Origin: Prochlorococcus marinus subsp. marinus str. CCMP1375
GTDB taxonomy: Bacteria > Cyanobacteriota > Cyanobacteriia > PCC-6307 > Cyanobiaceae
Length of the DNA stretch: 64,000 bases
Assembly: GCF_000007925.1 (NCBI RefSeq)
Contig: NC_005042.1
Location: 1,364,001-1,428,000 of the forward strand
Reading direction: 5' to 3'
Under the pieces are notes generated by a model, which was not told where the DNA came from, did not search any database, and saw only the letters and a list, made by a program, of their open reading frames with translations. A program made the position numbers and the translations under genes. This document shows positions 15,762 through 24,011 of the stretch, one piece after another. The stretch's first letter is position 1; every line of letters begins with the position of its first letter.

Positions 15762-17264
15762 ATGTTAAATCGCTTCACCAGTTCAGAGCAAAGCAAATCA
15801 TCCATTAGCAAAACAATCATTAACACCTCTATTTTAGCTGGTGCTGTTTTTTTGTCTGGAATTTCAGAGGGAGTACAAGCTAATTCCAAGCCATTAGTTG
15901 CCGTAGAACCAATTGTCTGTGACTTGCTTACTGCAATCGCTCTGCCTTCAAATACAGTTACTTGCTTAATAGATAGAAAACAAGATGTTCATGACTTCCA
16001 AATTAATCCTAAGCAAGCTCAAATTCTTAGCAATGCAGGGCAAGTCTTTACTCTTGGGCAAGAGATGACTCCCGCAATGAAAAAATGGCTGGATAATCCC
16101 ATAACGGTTGTTGTCGGTGTAAGTGCAATAGAAATTGACGATCACGATGACCATGCTGATCATTCATCTGCTAAACATGATGACCACGACGATCATGACG
16201 ACCACGATGATCATTCATCTGCTAAACATGATGACCATGGAGACGAAGCCTTTGAATGGGCTGGTGTCTTTGAACTTCTACGAGGAACATACCAATGGTC
16301 TTTTGCAAAAGTCGATGGAGGCTATGCGGATCCTGCAATGAAAATGGTCATTCTGGAATCTGGGGATATTGAAGCATCAGAAGAGCTTGCTGAAGAATTA
16401 TTAGAGTCCAAAAATTCAGAAGTTAAACGCAATAATGACAAACTTGTTGCACAAGAAAAAGCCTATGTTCTTAGATTTAATGAGAGAAAAGACAGCACAA
16501 CATTCAATGTAGAAATCAAAAAAGCTGGTAAATATGCATTCTTTACTGAGCATATGCCTTTTGAGTTTGAAGCCGATGAACATTTCTTTAAAGATGTTTC
16601 AGGCGATGATATTGAACCGATAGCTCAAGTTCCAGATGAAGGCGGTGATCATCATCACCATGATCATGGGAAACTAGATCCACATGTTTGGCATGACCCT
16701 CATAACATCATCAAGATAGGGAATGTCATCTCTAAAAATCTCAACAAGAAAATTTCATTCTTTGATAAAGAAACTAAAAAAGTTTTAAAAGAAAGAACAC
16801 AATCTGTTAATTCTATTTTAGAAGGTTTAGATCAATGGACTCAAAGACAAGTAGCCACAATCCCTTCTAATCAAAGGACGCTAGTTTCTAAGCATAAAGC
16901 TATGGAATACTACGGGGATGCATTTGGTTTGAAAACTATTAGCTTATTAGATTTTCTTGGTCATTCATCGAGTCTTAGGCCTCAAAACATTACAAAAGTA
17001 ATCACAGAACTTAGAGGAGAGAATGTAAAAGTATTGTTCTCTGAGCAAAAACCACCTTCTAAGTTGATGAGAAACTTAAGCAGACAAACCTCTACCCCTA
17101 TAGCAAAACAACAGATTTTTGTTGATGGTTTAATGCCAACAGGAAACACGATTTCTGTAGCTGTTCATAACACTTGTACTATCGTCAACTCTTTGGGTGG
17201 TTCCTGCAATAAGAAAGCAGGTAATCAACTCGTAAATAGATGGGATACCTTAACTAAACGTTAA
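15762..17264 (+). CDS. znuA: Zinc-binding periplasmic protein ZnuA with an inserted extra domain
   Basis: I place the start at ATG 15762, preceded by GGAG; the longer frame from TTG 15711 would begin inside the operator. The 500-residue protein has a signal segment near residues 20-40, the ZnuA fold (LVAVEPIVCDLL, QDVHDFQINPKQAQIL, KLDPHVWHDP, LVSKHKAMEYYGDAFG, LFSEQKPPS) and two Asp/His-rich tracts near residues 127-160 and 297-305. It is about 200 residues longer than standard ZnuA because a domain (about 164-275, FEWAGVFELLRGTY to FFTEHMPFEF) sits between the His tracts. The same domain occurs in the GTPase at 17643. It captures zinc for ZnuBC. Confidence 0.93.
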   Translation: MLNRFTSSEQSKSSISKTIINTSILAGAVFLSGISEGVQANSKPLVAVEPIVCDLLTAIALPSNTVTCLIDRKQDVHDFQINPKQAQILSNAGQVFTLGQEMTPAMKKWLDNPITVVVGVSAIEIDDHDDHADHSSAKHDDHDDHDDHDDHSSAKHDDHGDEAFEWAGVFELLRGTYQWSFAKVDGGYADPAMKMVILESGDIEASEELAEELLESKNSEVKRNNDKLVAQEKAYVLRFNERKDSTTFNVEIKKAGKYAFFTEHMPFEFEADEHFFKDVSGDDIEPIAQVPDEGGDHHHHDHGKLDPHVWHDPHNIIKIGNVISKNLNKKISFFDKETKKVLKERTQSVNSILEGLDQWTQRQVATIPSNQRTLVSKHKAMEYYGDAFGLKTISLLDFLGHSSSLRPQNITKVITELRGENVKVLFSEQKPPSKLMRNLSRQTSTPIAKQQIFVDGLMPTGNTISVAVHNTCTIVNSLGGSCNKKAGNQLVNRWDTLTKR

Positions 17265-17307
17265 TTTTAAAGCCCCCTCTTCTTTAAAAGTTACAAATTC
17301 AACTCAA

Positions 17308-17646
17308 ATGACATCATCTGAATTTAAAGGTATCAAAACTTATAAAAAATACTGGGAAGATCAAGCAAGTTTTATGGATCAATTGCCCTGGAACCAGAAA
17401 AAAATCTTAAAGTTAACTCTCTCAAATGATTTTGAGGAAAATATTGAAGAACTTAAATTTTCTAATCACTCTCTTGCAAGAGAAAATGGACAATTAACTT
17501 TACGCTTAAAAGTTCCATACAACTACTCTCAGATCGATGATTTTGAGTTAAAGGCTCTAGGACTCTTGGGTATAGATAGAAGTTGCTTAATCGATATGAG
17601 CTTGACCAATTCTAATTGTACTAAAGACTTAACAAAAACAAAATGA
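17308..17646 (+). CDS. Unknown protein of the zinc cluster, 112 aa
   Basis: A soluble, charged protein (MTSSEFKGIKTYKKYWEDQA at the start, several aromatic residues, one Cys near the end). It lies between znuA and the G3E GTPase gene and overlaps the latter by 4 nt (ATGA), so it is very likely translated and coupled to it. No family is recognised; function in zinc handling is inferred only from position. Confidence 0.6.
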   Translation: MTSSEFKGIKTYKKYWEDQASFMDQLPWNQKKILKLTLSNDFEENIEELKFSNHSLARENGQLTLRLKVPYNYSQIDDFELKALGLLGIDRSCLIDMSLTNSNCTKDLTKTK

Positions 17647-19025
17647 CTATCGGACAAAAAGTACCTGTCACCATCCTTACGGGCTTCCTCGGCTCTGGGA
17701 AAACGACTCTCCTTAATCGAATTCTGAGTGAAGAACACGGTAAACGAATCGCTGTAATCGAAAACGAATATGGTGAAGTAGGTATTGATCAGGGTCTGGT
17801 CATTAATGCTGACGAAGAAGTCTTTGAAATGTCCAACGGTTGCATTTGTTGCACCGTTCGTGGAGACCTGATTCGCGTATTGGGCAATCTCATGAAGCGA
17901 CGAGATAAATTCGACTATGTGTTGGTTGAGACAACAGGACTTGCTGATCCTGGCCCTGTTGCTCAGACATTTTTTATGGATGACGAAATCCGTAATGAAT
18001 TTTCTCTTGATGGCATTGTTACTCTCGTTGATGCGGCTCATATTGATCAGCAACTCGGTCGCAGTGATGAAAGTTCTGAGCAGGTTGCCTTCGCAGATGT
18101 TCTTGTCCTAAATAAAACGGACTTAGTTTCTGATGAATCTCTTGATATTCTTGAATCACGGCTACGAGATATGAATCGTATGGCTCGTGTTGTGCGTAGT
18201 AAGCAAGCGGAGGTGTCTATTGATACTGTGCTAAACCTTAGTGCTTTTGATCTAGATCAGGTGTTAAAGCGTCGCCCCACTTTTCTTGAGCCAGAATATC
18301 CATTCGAGTGGACAGGTGTCTTTTCTCTTGAGAAAGGTCGTTATGAACTTAGCCTTGAAGAAGGTCCTGATCCCACTATGTCACTCGTAGTTCTGGGAGA
18401 TCAGGGGATTGACGAAGCGGCTCTTAATGCTGGTGCGGAGTCTTGCGTAAGACTTTACGCTGACTCTGCGAAACTTCTTCATCCGGGAAGCACAGTCCCA
18501 ATTGAAAAACATGTCAGTCTTCAGCTTCAGTCTAATGGGCGTAAGTCTTTCTTTTTAGAACTAGATAACCCTACTCATATTGGGCTGTTCACCCAGCACA
18601 CAGCAGAGGAATTTGATATCAAAGTATCCCGAGTTGATACTTTAATTTCTACAATTGAAAGTAATGGCAAAATCGAGGCTTTGGTCCAACCTGAAACTGA
18701 GCGGACTTGGGTAGCAGAGCATGAACATGATGATGAAGTGGGCTCAATTGCTATCGAGCGACTAGGTGATGTCGATCCAGAAAAACTCAATAAGTGGTTG
18801 AGTCGACTCCTATCAGAAAAAGGTGTAGATATATTTAGGACAAAAGGATTTATAAGTTATGCGGGCGAATCCAGGCGAATGGTTTTTCAAGGGGTTCACA
18901 TGCTCTTCACTGCTCAGCCAGATAAAGAGTGGGGAAGTGAACCTCGCCGCAATCAATTGGTGTTTATCGGCAGAAATCTTGATGAAGAAGAAATGTCTCG
19001 AGAGTTTGATAAATGCCTGGTGTAG
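17643..19025 (+). CDS. G3E-family GTPase (COG0523), putative zinc chaperone
   Basis: Residues 8-200 form the GTPase: Walker A GFLGSGKTT, ENEYGEVGID, the metal-binding GCICCTVRGDL (CxCC), ETTGLADP and NKTD. Residues about 220-325 hold the extra domain shared with ZnuA (FEWTGVFSLEKGRYELSL to FTQHTAEEFD). The CobW C-terminal domain follows from about 358 (IERLGDVDPEKLNKWLSRLL, RTKGFISYAG). COG0523 proteins deliver metals to client enzymes using GTP; zinc is inferred from neighbours. The DNA is visibly richer in GC and CGT/GGT codons than flanking genes. It overlaps the WD40 gene by 13 nt. Confidence 0.9.
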   Translation: MTIGQKVPVTILTGFLGSGKTTLLNRILSEEHGKRIAVIENEYGEVGIDQGLVINADEEVFEMSNGCICCTVRGDLIRVLGNLMKRRDKFDYVLVETTGLADPGPVAQTFFMDDEIRNEFSLDGIVTLVDAAHIDQQLGRSDESSEQVAFADVLVLNKTDLVSDESLDILESRLRDMNRMARVVRSKQAEVSIDTVLNLSAFDLDQVLKRRPTFLEPEYPFEWTGVFSLEKGRYELSLEEGPDPTMSLVVLGDQGIDEAALNAGAESCVRLYADSAKLLHPGSTVPIEKHVSLQLQSNGRKSFFLELDNPTHIGLFTQHTAEEFDIKVSRVDTLISTIESNGKIEALVQPETERTWVAEHEHDDEVGSIAIERLGDVDPEKLNKWLSRLLSEKGVDIFRTKGFISYAGESRRMVFQGVHMLFTAQPDKEWGSEPRRNQLVFIGRNLDEEEMSREFDKCLV

Positions 19026-20086
19026 AAGGATTTAGTCCCCAGGGGATGCTTCACGAGGGCTGGAGTGCTGAAGTTGAAGACTATGGAATAGTTTGTGGGT
19101 GGATCTTAGGAGGCAAAGCACTCTTAGTAGGTGATGTTGCAAGTGGACTTTATTTATTTGAGGGTAAATCTGGAACCCCCCTTTGGCAGAAAAAAGAGGT
19201 CCATAAAGGAGGCCTACTCGCATTGTCTATACACCCAGATGGAGATATTTTTGCAACTTCAGGACAGGATGGACGTGCTCTTATTTGGAATGGCGAAGAA
19301 GGTGAGTCAACTAACGTAATAGAGCTTGGAGACGGTTGGGTCGAACACCTTAGATGGTCACCAGATGGACGTTTCTTGGCTGTAGCCTTTTCTCGCAGAG
19401 TGCATGTATATGGGATTGATGGCCACGAGTATTGGAAATCAGGAGAACACCCAAGCACTATTAGCTCGATCGCTTGGTCAAAGTCAAATGAACTAGCAAC
19501 TGCATGCTATGGCCGAGTAACTTTTTTTGACGTAGTTAGTGACAAGGTCAATCAAAAACTGGAATGGAAAGGTTCACTAGTGTCTATGGTACTTAGTCCT
19601 AATGGTGATGTTGTGGTTTGCGGTAGTCAGGATAATTCTGTACATTTCTGGCGACGCTCAACTGATCAAGACTCTGAAATGACTGGGTATCCGGGTAAGC
19701 CAAGCCAGTTAGCATTTGATCAGAGTGGCACAGTCCTCGCTACTGGGGGAAGTGATGTTATAACAGTTTGGAGCTTTGAAGGTAATGGCCCTGAAGGCAC
19801 TGTCCCTGGACAATTATCTCTTCATGCTGAATCGATTTCTTGTCTTGCTTTTTCCAATCAAGGAATGCTTCTTGCCTCAGGAGCTAGAGATGGTTCAGTT
19901 CTTGTTTGGTTTCTCAAGAGTAATGGTGATGGTGACCCACTTGGTGGAGCATACGCAGGAGAGCTTGTCTCCGCAATTGCATGGCGGCCTGATGACTGTG
20001 CTTTGGCCGCAGTTAATTCAAAAGGAGGGGTTACTGTTTGGACTTTTAAAATTCGCACCAAAACATCTCCTAAAGGCTTCTCATGA
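19013..20086 (+). CDS. WD40-repeat protein
   Basis: The 357-residue protein is built of WD40 blades; clear examples are LSIHPDGDIFATSGQDGRAL, LRWSPDGRFLAVAFSRRV, LAFSNQGMLLASGARDGSVL and IAWRPDDCALAA, consistent with a seven-bladed propeller. There is no signal peptide, so it is probably cytoplasmic. It overlaps the preceding GTPase gene by 13 nt and shares its higher-GC codon style, so the pair likely moved and works together, perhaps as a scaffold for the metal chaperone. The client is unknown. Confidence 0.88.
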   Translation: MPGVEGFSPQGMLHEGWSAEVEDYGIVCGWILGGKALLVGDVASGLYLFEGKSGTPLWQKKEVHKGGLLALSIHPDGDIFATSGQDGRALIWNGEEGESTNVIELGDGWVEHLRWSPDGRFLAVAFSRRVHVYGIDGHEYWKSGEHPSTISSIAWSKSNELATACYGRVTFFDVVSDKVNQKLEWKGSLVSMVLSPNGDVVVCGSQDNSVHFWRRSTDQDSEMTGYPGKPSQLAFDQSGTVLATGGSDVITVWSFEGNGPEGTVPGQLSLHAESISCLAFSNQGMLLASGARDGSVLVWFLKSNGDGDPLGGAYAGELVSAIAWRPDDCALAAVNSKGGVTVWTFKIRTKTSPKGFS

Positions 20087-20119
20087 TCTATTTTCTACAG
20101 AAATTTGCCAAAGAATTCA

Positions 20120-21229
20120 ATGTCACAATCAGATAATTCTATGAATGAAACGTCGAATATTCCAGTGACAATTATTACCGGATTTCTTGGATCAGGTAAA
20201 ACAACACTTTTGAATCATATTTTAACTAATCAAGGTGAATTAAAAACCGCAATTCTAGTTAATGAATTTGGAGAAATAGGTATTGATAATGACTTAATTG
20301 TAAAAACAGATCAAGGTATTGTTGAACTAAACAATGGTTGTATATGTTGTACAATCAATGGAGAATTAATGAGCACTATAAATAAGATATTAGAAAGCAA
20401 TAAAACTATAGAGTACTTGATAATTGAAACCACTGGACTAGCAGACCCTTTACCAGTAGCAATGACTATTAATAGTGCCACAGAAAGATTGAGATTAGAT
20501 TCAATAATTACATTAATTGATGCTGAAAACTTTTGTGATGAAAATTTATCTAGCCAAATTGCAAGATCTCAAATAATATATGGTGATATATTGATAATCA
20601 ATAAATGTGATCTTGTAAGCGAAGAGAAGATATCATTTATTAAGCGTAAAGTTTCAGAAATAAAAAACCAGCCAAGAATATTAAGAAGCATCAAAGGCAA
20701 TGTACCTTTGGGCCTATTTTTAAGTGTTGGCCTATTCCAATCAGATTTGTTAGCAAAAGATAGTAGCGCCCATAACCATAACCATAACCATAACCATAAC
20801 CATAACCATAACCATAACCATAACCATAACCATAACCATAACCATAACCATAACCATAACCATAACCATAACCATGAGCATGAGCATGAGCATGAGCATG
20901 AGCATGAGCATGATGAATCATCGATTGAGGGATTTACTTCATTGTCATTTCAATCTGAATTGCCTTTCTCATTGAGAAAATTCCAAAATTTCTTAGACAA
21001 TCAATTACCATCTACTGTATATAGAGCGAAAGGTTTACTTTGCTTTGAAGAAAGTGAATTAACTCATATATTTCATTTATCAGGCAAAAGATTTACACTG
21101 GATGATACTAAAAGACATCGTAAAAGAGAAAATAAAATTGTGCTTATAGGGAAAAATCTTCAACACAATGAGCTATACAATCAACTGCAAGCATGTATTT
21201 CATATACGCATAAGAATAAAGTTCATTAA
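20120..21229 (+). CDS. Second G3E GTPase with a very long His-Asn/His-Glu tract
   Basis: I choose ATG 20120 (MSQSDNSMNETSNIP); a TTG at 20105 is possible. Residues 15-200 give the G3E GTPase: ITGFLGSGKTTLL, NEFGEIGIDN, NNGCICCTINGEL, ETTGLADPLP, NKCD. A tract of 17 His-Asn and 6 His-Glu pairs follows (about residues 218-263), then the CobW C-terminal domain (SLRKFQNFLDNQLPS, RAKGLLCFEES, LIGKNLQ). His-rich tracts in this family store or relay Zn, Ni or Co. It lacks the extra domain of the first GTPase and has AT-rich codon use like the rest of the genome. Separated from the WD40 gene by 33 nt. Confidence 0.9.
   Translation: MSQSDNSMNETSNIPVTIITGFLGSGKTTLLNHILTNQGELKTAILVNEFGEIGIDNDLIVKTDQGIVELNNGCICCTINGELMSTINKILESNKTIEYLIIETTGLADPLPVAMTINSATERLRLDSIITLIDAENFCDENLSSQIARSQIIYGDILIINKCDLVSEEKISFIKRKVSEIKNQPRILRSIKGNVPLGLFLSVGLFQSDLLAKDSSAHNHNHNHNHNHNHNHNHNHNHNHNHNHNHNHNHNHEHEHEHEHEHEHDESSIEGFTSLSFQSELPFSLRKFQNFLDNQLPSTVYRAKGLLCFEESELTHIFHLSGKRFTLDDTKRHRKRENKIVLIGKNLQHNELYNQLQACISYTHKNKVH
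20771..20908 (+). repeat. Hexanucleotide microsatellite inside the G3E GTPase gene
   Basis: Seventeen copies of CATAAC (20771-20872) run directly into six copies of CATGAG (20873-20908), 138 bp in all. Every unit encodes His-Asn or His-Glu. Gain or loss of units by slippage keeps the frame and changes only the number of His residues. Confidence 0.97.
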
Positions 21230-21283
21230 ATTAGAATCTAGTCTTAATCAGAAGAACTGAGGAGAGATCCAATACCTAGCTAG

Positions 21284-21478
21284 CATGGATTAATACACGA
21301 AGAACTCGAGCTATTGCAAAAACTCGACTGCACTGATGAATGTATTTATTATTTTCGTGAAGTCATTAAGGGTTATCCGCTTACAGCTGCTTTGCTCGAA
21401 TCAGACACCTTAAAGGCAAGAACATCTAAATCTCTAAGAAAAGAGAAGCCCGCCAAGATGGAACACCACCTGAAATAG
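21284..21478 (+). pseudogene. ORF without a standard start near its 5' end
   Basis: After a TAG at 21281 the frame is open for 65 codons and reads like a protein (HEELELLQKLDCTDECIYYF, then VIKGYPLTAALLESDTLKAR). It has no ATG or GTG; a TTG at 21314 or an ATA at 21293 are the only options. Either a TTG-started 54-residue protein or a decayed gene. Confidence 0.35.
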
Positions 21479-21571
21479 TTAGAGTATGAGTCATACTTAG
21501 CTATTCTACGAGTTGATTTTGCTTCTTTGTAGGCATTTCTCTTTAATTAGAAGACATGAAAGATAGCCGAC

Positions 21572-21688
21572 ATGGATTACAATTACAATATGCCAACAAG
21601 TATTATCAAGATCATTGTCTTAGCCATGGTCTCTTTACTACTCGCTTCTACCTTTGGAGGCCTTTTATTCTCTTTCCTTAAAACATGA
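21572..21688 (+). CDS. Micro membrane protein, 38 aa
   Basis: One helix (IIKIIVLAMVSLLLASTFGG) after a short polar start; an in-frame ATG at 21590 may be the true start. It overlaps the next ORF by 4 nt (ATGA), implying a two-gene unit. Unknown role. Confidence 0.55.
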   Translation: MDYNYNMPTSIIKIIVLAMVSLLLASTFGGLLFSFLKT

Positions 21689-21849
21689 GTACTAACTGGA
21701 AAGATACCTCATGGCAAAAACACTTCTTAGAGATGAAGGCTCATAAGCCTACAGATATAAAGCTACTAATAGAAGGTCCTAAAGGGTTTTTAGATGTATT
21801 GAGACTTGGCGCGCTTCACGAGGAATACAATAGGATTAAAAATAATTGA
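21685..21849 (+). CDS. Small soluble protein, 54 aa
   Basis: Starts MSTNWKDTSWQKHFLEMKAH in a 4-nt overlap with the membrane micro-gene and ends YNRIKNN. Helical, charged, no membrane segment. The overlap is the main support. Family unknown. Confidence 0.55.
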   Translation: MSTNWKDTSWQKHFLEMKAHKPTDIKLLIEGPKGFLDVLRLGALHEEYNRIKNN

Positions 21850-21983
21850 GGCTTTCTTTCCGGATCTACTGGTTCTGAGCTTTAACTACACTCTTAGAAA
21901 TGAGAGAATCTACACGGTGATTTTTAACCATTAGGCATAGAAAGGTTCATACTCTTGAGGAACTGGTAGAAGCAAGGACTTTT

Positions 21984-22139
21984 TTAGAAGAAGTTGGATA
22001 TCTTCTCCTTATGAATCTTAAGCTCTTTATCAAGATGACTTGTATAAGATTCTATTAATTCATCACCGGTAGGTATTGATACCGTATCCACAAAATCTTG
22101 TACATAGTCAGAGGTAAAAAGTCTCCAGAATTTAGTCAT
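21984..22139 (-). CDS. Small soluble protein, 51 aa
   Basis: A 52-codon ORF starting MTKFWRLFTSDYVQDFVDTV and ending KISNFF. Polar and acidic. It is the only credible ORF in this stretch; no family recognised. Confidence 0.5.
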   Translation of the reverse strand: MTKFWRLFTSDYVQDFVDTVSIPTGDELIESYTSHLDKELKIHKEKISNFF

Positions 22140-22429
22140 ATTCAGTTAAAGTTTATTCATGCTCAGGGTCACATTATATTTTTAAATAAACAATATTAAA
22201 CTCTTCTAATTGTCTTACCTAGTAATAATTCAAGTGTTTATATAAAAGGTGATCATAAAAGCAATATAACTACAAGGTCCAAGATTGACCCAAACCTAAA
22301 AAAACCGCTCTTGTTCATAGACCCCCATGGCAAATAGACATTCAACTAATGGGTATCAACTGTTAAAAATTAAAGCCAGGTAGGAATTAGCCAAATTCTA
22401 AGCCCCAATTAAAGAATATTTACAGATTT
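22140..22429. other. Non-coding stretch
   Basis: Between two minus-strand genes. No ORF, hairpin or repeat that I can support. Confidence 0.35.
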
Positions 22430-22912
22430 TCAAAGGAACGAAGGATCTAGGCGTGATGGTCGATAAGAAATTATAAATGGTCTTTGCTCGCTCTTAACTG
22501 CAGTAACCACATCTTCCCCAGTATGCCAAATCCATTGCTGTTGAGGAGATCTGCCATCAATGTCAACGCTCGCCCCAACTGGAGGCCCAAAACGATGCCT
22601 TAACCCTGCCAAAACTTCAGTCATATTTTCATAATCCATTTCATAAGCTAGCTGTTTTAACCCATACTTCTCTGGAACACGAACAAGAAGACTATTGACA
22701 GGCAAGCCACTCATCTGAAAATCTTTAACTTCGAAAAGATCATTACTGACTCCCTCCCTTACTGGTGATAAAGACACACCAAGATGGCTTTCTACATTTG
22801 CAAGATCCATTCCCCATGACAAACCTTCCACGCATGCCATTGCAGACATAGGAGTAAATTGAATAATGGAAAGGAGAACAGCTAAGGCAACAAATCTCAA
22901 AGACTTTCCCAT
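22430..22912 (-). CDS. Secreted protein of unknown function, 160 aa
   Basis: A clear signal peptide (MGKSLRFVALAVLLSIIQFT, cleaved near SAMA-C) leads a soluble domain of about 130 residues beginning CVEGLSWGMDLANVESHLG. Two-strand-and-helix segments such as LKQLAYEMDYENMTEVLAGL suggest a small alpha/beta fold, but I do not recognise the family. Probably periplasmic. Codon use is somewhat GC-richer than neighbours. It stands alone. Confidence 0.75.
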   Translation of the reverse strand: MGKSLRFVALAVLLSIIQFTPMSAMACVEGLSWGMDLANVESHLGVSLSPVREGVSNDLFEVKDFQMSGLPVNSLLVRVPEKYGLKQLAYEMDYENMTEVLAGLRHRFGPPVGASVDIDGRSPQQQWIWHTGEDVVTAVKSEQRPFIISYRPSRLDPSFL

Positions 22913-23251
22913 CTCAATGCTGTTAGATCTATGTGAAGACTAGATAGCTCCATAGAAAAATATATCTTTTATGAGCTATCAAACTTAAAGCATTTAAAGA
23001 CTCTTGATAATAAGAGTATTCGCCATCTGATCTTTTAGGAAACTCATACCCCTCGTCTTTAAAGGTATCCCACCCACCCCGTCAAAGCTGAATAGTTTTA
23101 TTAGATAAACAATTTCAAACGAACCATAGGAACAAAAGCAACCCAAAGAGCTCAAAGAAGTCTCATTCATTGCTCAATAGGCTGCTAAAAGATTAGCTTC
23201 ACACTACTTAACATTATCTGTTATATTTTGTTACATCTATTCAATCTTTCC
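22913..23251. other. Intergenic region upstream of the hli cluster
   Basis: About 340 bp between divergent genes, so it holds the promoters of the secreted protein and of the first hli gene. No ORF is supported and no operator could be placed. Confidence 0.4.
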
Positions 23252-23371
23252 ATGGATCAAGCTAACACCTCAGTCCTAGACATTGCTTTTGGGAGACCCG
23301 CAATGATTGGTTTCATCCTTCTTTTAGGCACATACCTTGTCACTGGTCAAATCATTCCTGGCACTTTTTAA
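23252..23371 (+). CDS. hli: High-light-inducible-type protein, 39 aa
   Basis: One Cab-type helix with the variant core FGRPAMIGFILLLGTYLVTG and the typical end GQIIPGTF. Canonical Hli proteins have E-x-x-N-G-R-x-A-M-I-G; here the Glu and Asn positions are changed (IAFGRPAMIG), so pigment ligation may differ. Hli proteins bind chlorophyll and carotenoid and protect photosystems in excess light. Its stop shares one base with the next hli start (TAATG), so they are co-translated. Confidence 0.85.
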   Translation: MDQANTSVLDIAFGRPAMIGFILLLGTYLVTGQIIPGTF

Positions 23372-23514
23372 TGAAAACCTCTACAAGTTCAACCAAAGTC
23401 GAAACCAGCAAAGTTTTGGCAGAAAAAATTAATGGGAGAGCTGCTCTAATTGGCGTCATTGCTCTTTTAGGCGCTTATTCAGCAACAGGTCAAATCATTC
23501 CTGGTTATCTCTAA
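23371..23514 (+). CDS. hli: High-light-inducible protein, 47 aa
   Basis: A polar N-terminus of about 18 residues is followed by EKINGRAALIGVIALLGAYS and ends GQIIPGYL. The E-x-x-N-G-R motif supplies chlorophyll ligands. Coupled to the preceding hli gene by TAATG. The cluster arrangement suggests joint stress induction. Confidence 0.9.
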   Translation: MKTSTSSTKVETSKVLAEKINGRAALIGVIALLGAYSATGQIIPGYL

Positions 23515-23547
23515 ACAACTAAACCTCACTTACTAAAACTTTTTATC

Positions 23548-23655
23548 ATGACTCCTGAAGCAGAAAAGTTCAATGGCTGGGCAGCCATGCTTGGATTTGT
23601 TGCAGCCTTTGGTGCTTATGCAACCACAGGTCAAATAATTCCTGGGATTTTTTAA
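23548..23655 (+). CDS. hli: High-light-inducible protein, 35 aa
   Basis: Starts MTPEAEKFNGWAAMLGFVAA and ends GQIIPGIF. It is nearly identical in plan to the hli at 33333-33440 (MTPQAEKFNGWAAMIGF). In both, the Arg of NGR is replaced by Trp (NGWAAM). The micro-ORF MEFNPFKPL follows 3 nt later, as it does at the other locus. Confidence 0.92.
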   Translation: MTPEAEKFNGWAAMLGFVAAFGAYATTGQIIPGIF

Positions 23656-23658
23656 ATC

Positions 23659-23730
23659 ATGGAATTTAATCCTTTCAAGCCTTTACAGCAATTTGTTTTG
23701 GCTATCTACAAAAAAGTCACTTTTAACTAA
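23659..23730 (+). CDS. MEFNPFKP micro-protein paired with hli, 23 aa
   Basis: The ORF MEFNPFKPLQQFVLAIYKKV begins 3 nt after the hli stop. A homologous ORF (MEFNPFKPLTQLFEKLFK) follows the second hli copy directly at 33441. Conservation of peptide and position in two diverged copies argues strongly for translation. It may be a partner or chaperone of the Hli protein; this is inference. Confidence 0.7.
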   Translation: MEFNPFKPLQQFVLAIYKKVTFN

Positions 23731-23747
23731 TTCTGGGGAGCTTCCAA

Positions 23748-23921
23748 ATGGGAATAGGCAAGTTATTTCTAACATCTATTTCATCTGGAATTATCACCCA
23801 AGATGAATTGCAATGGGTTGCACAAAAACAATTAACGTTTTCTAGATGTGAGCAAGTCACAGCCTTAAAACTAGGTCAACTCATCGATTCTGGTCAGATT
23901 CATCTTGGATGCAGGGTTTGA
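23748..23921 (+). CDS. Small soluble protein in the hli cluster, 57 aa
   Basis: Starts MGIGKLFLTSISSGIITQDE and ends IHLGCRV. Helical and polar with two cysteines. It lies 17 nt after the micro-ORF on the same strand, so it belongs to the hli transcript. Function unknown. Confidence 0.65.
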   Translation: MGIGKLFLTSISSGIITQDELQWVAQKQLTFSRCEQVTALKLGQLIDSGQIHLGCRV

Positions 23922-24011
23922 CTGTTTTGAGAAAATACTAATTCTAATTAATTAGTCCAATCGCCTCCTTAAACTCTTGTTCCTAAACAATCAATTAATC
24001 CCAAACTTCTA

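Noticed and set aside
20771-20908. Possible CRISPR-like array
   Set aside because: Units are contiguous hexamers encoding His pairs within a GTPase; there are no spacers.
20691-20921. Minus-strand ORF rich in Gly-Tyr
   Set aside because: It is the reverse reading of the CATAAC microsatellite inside the GTPase gene.
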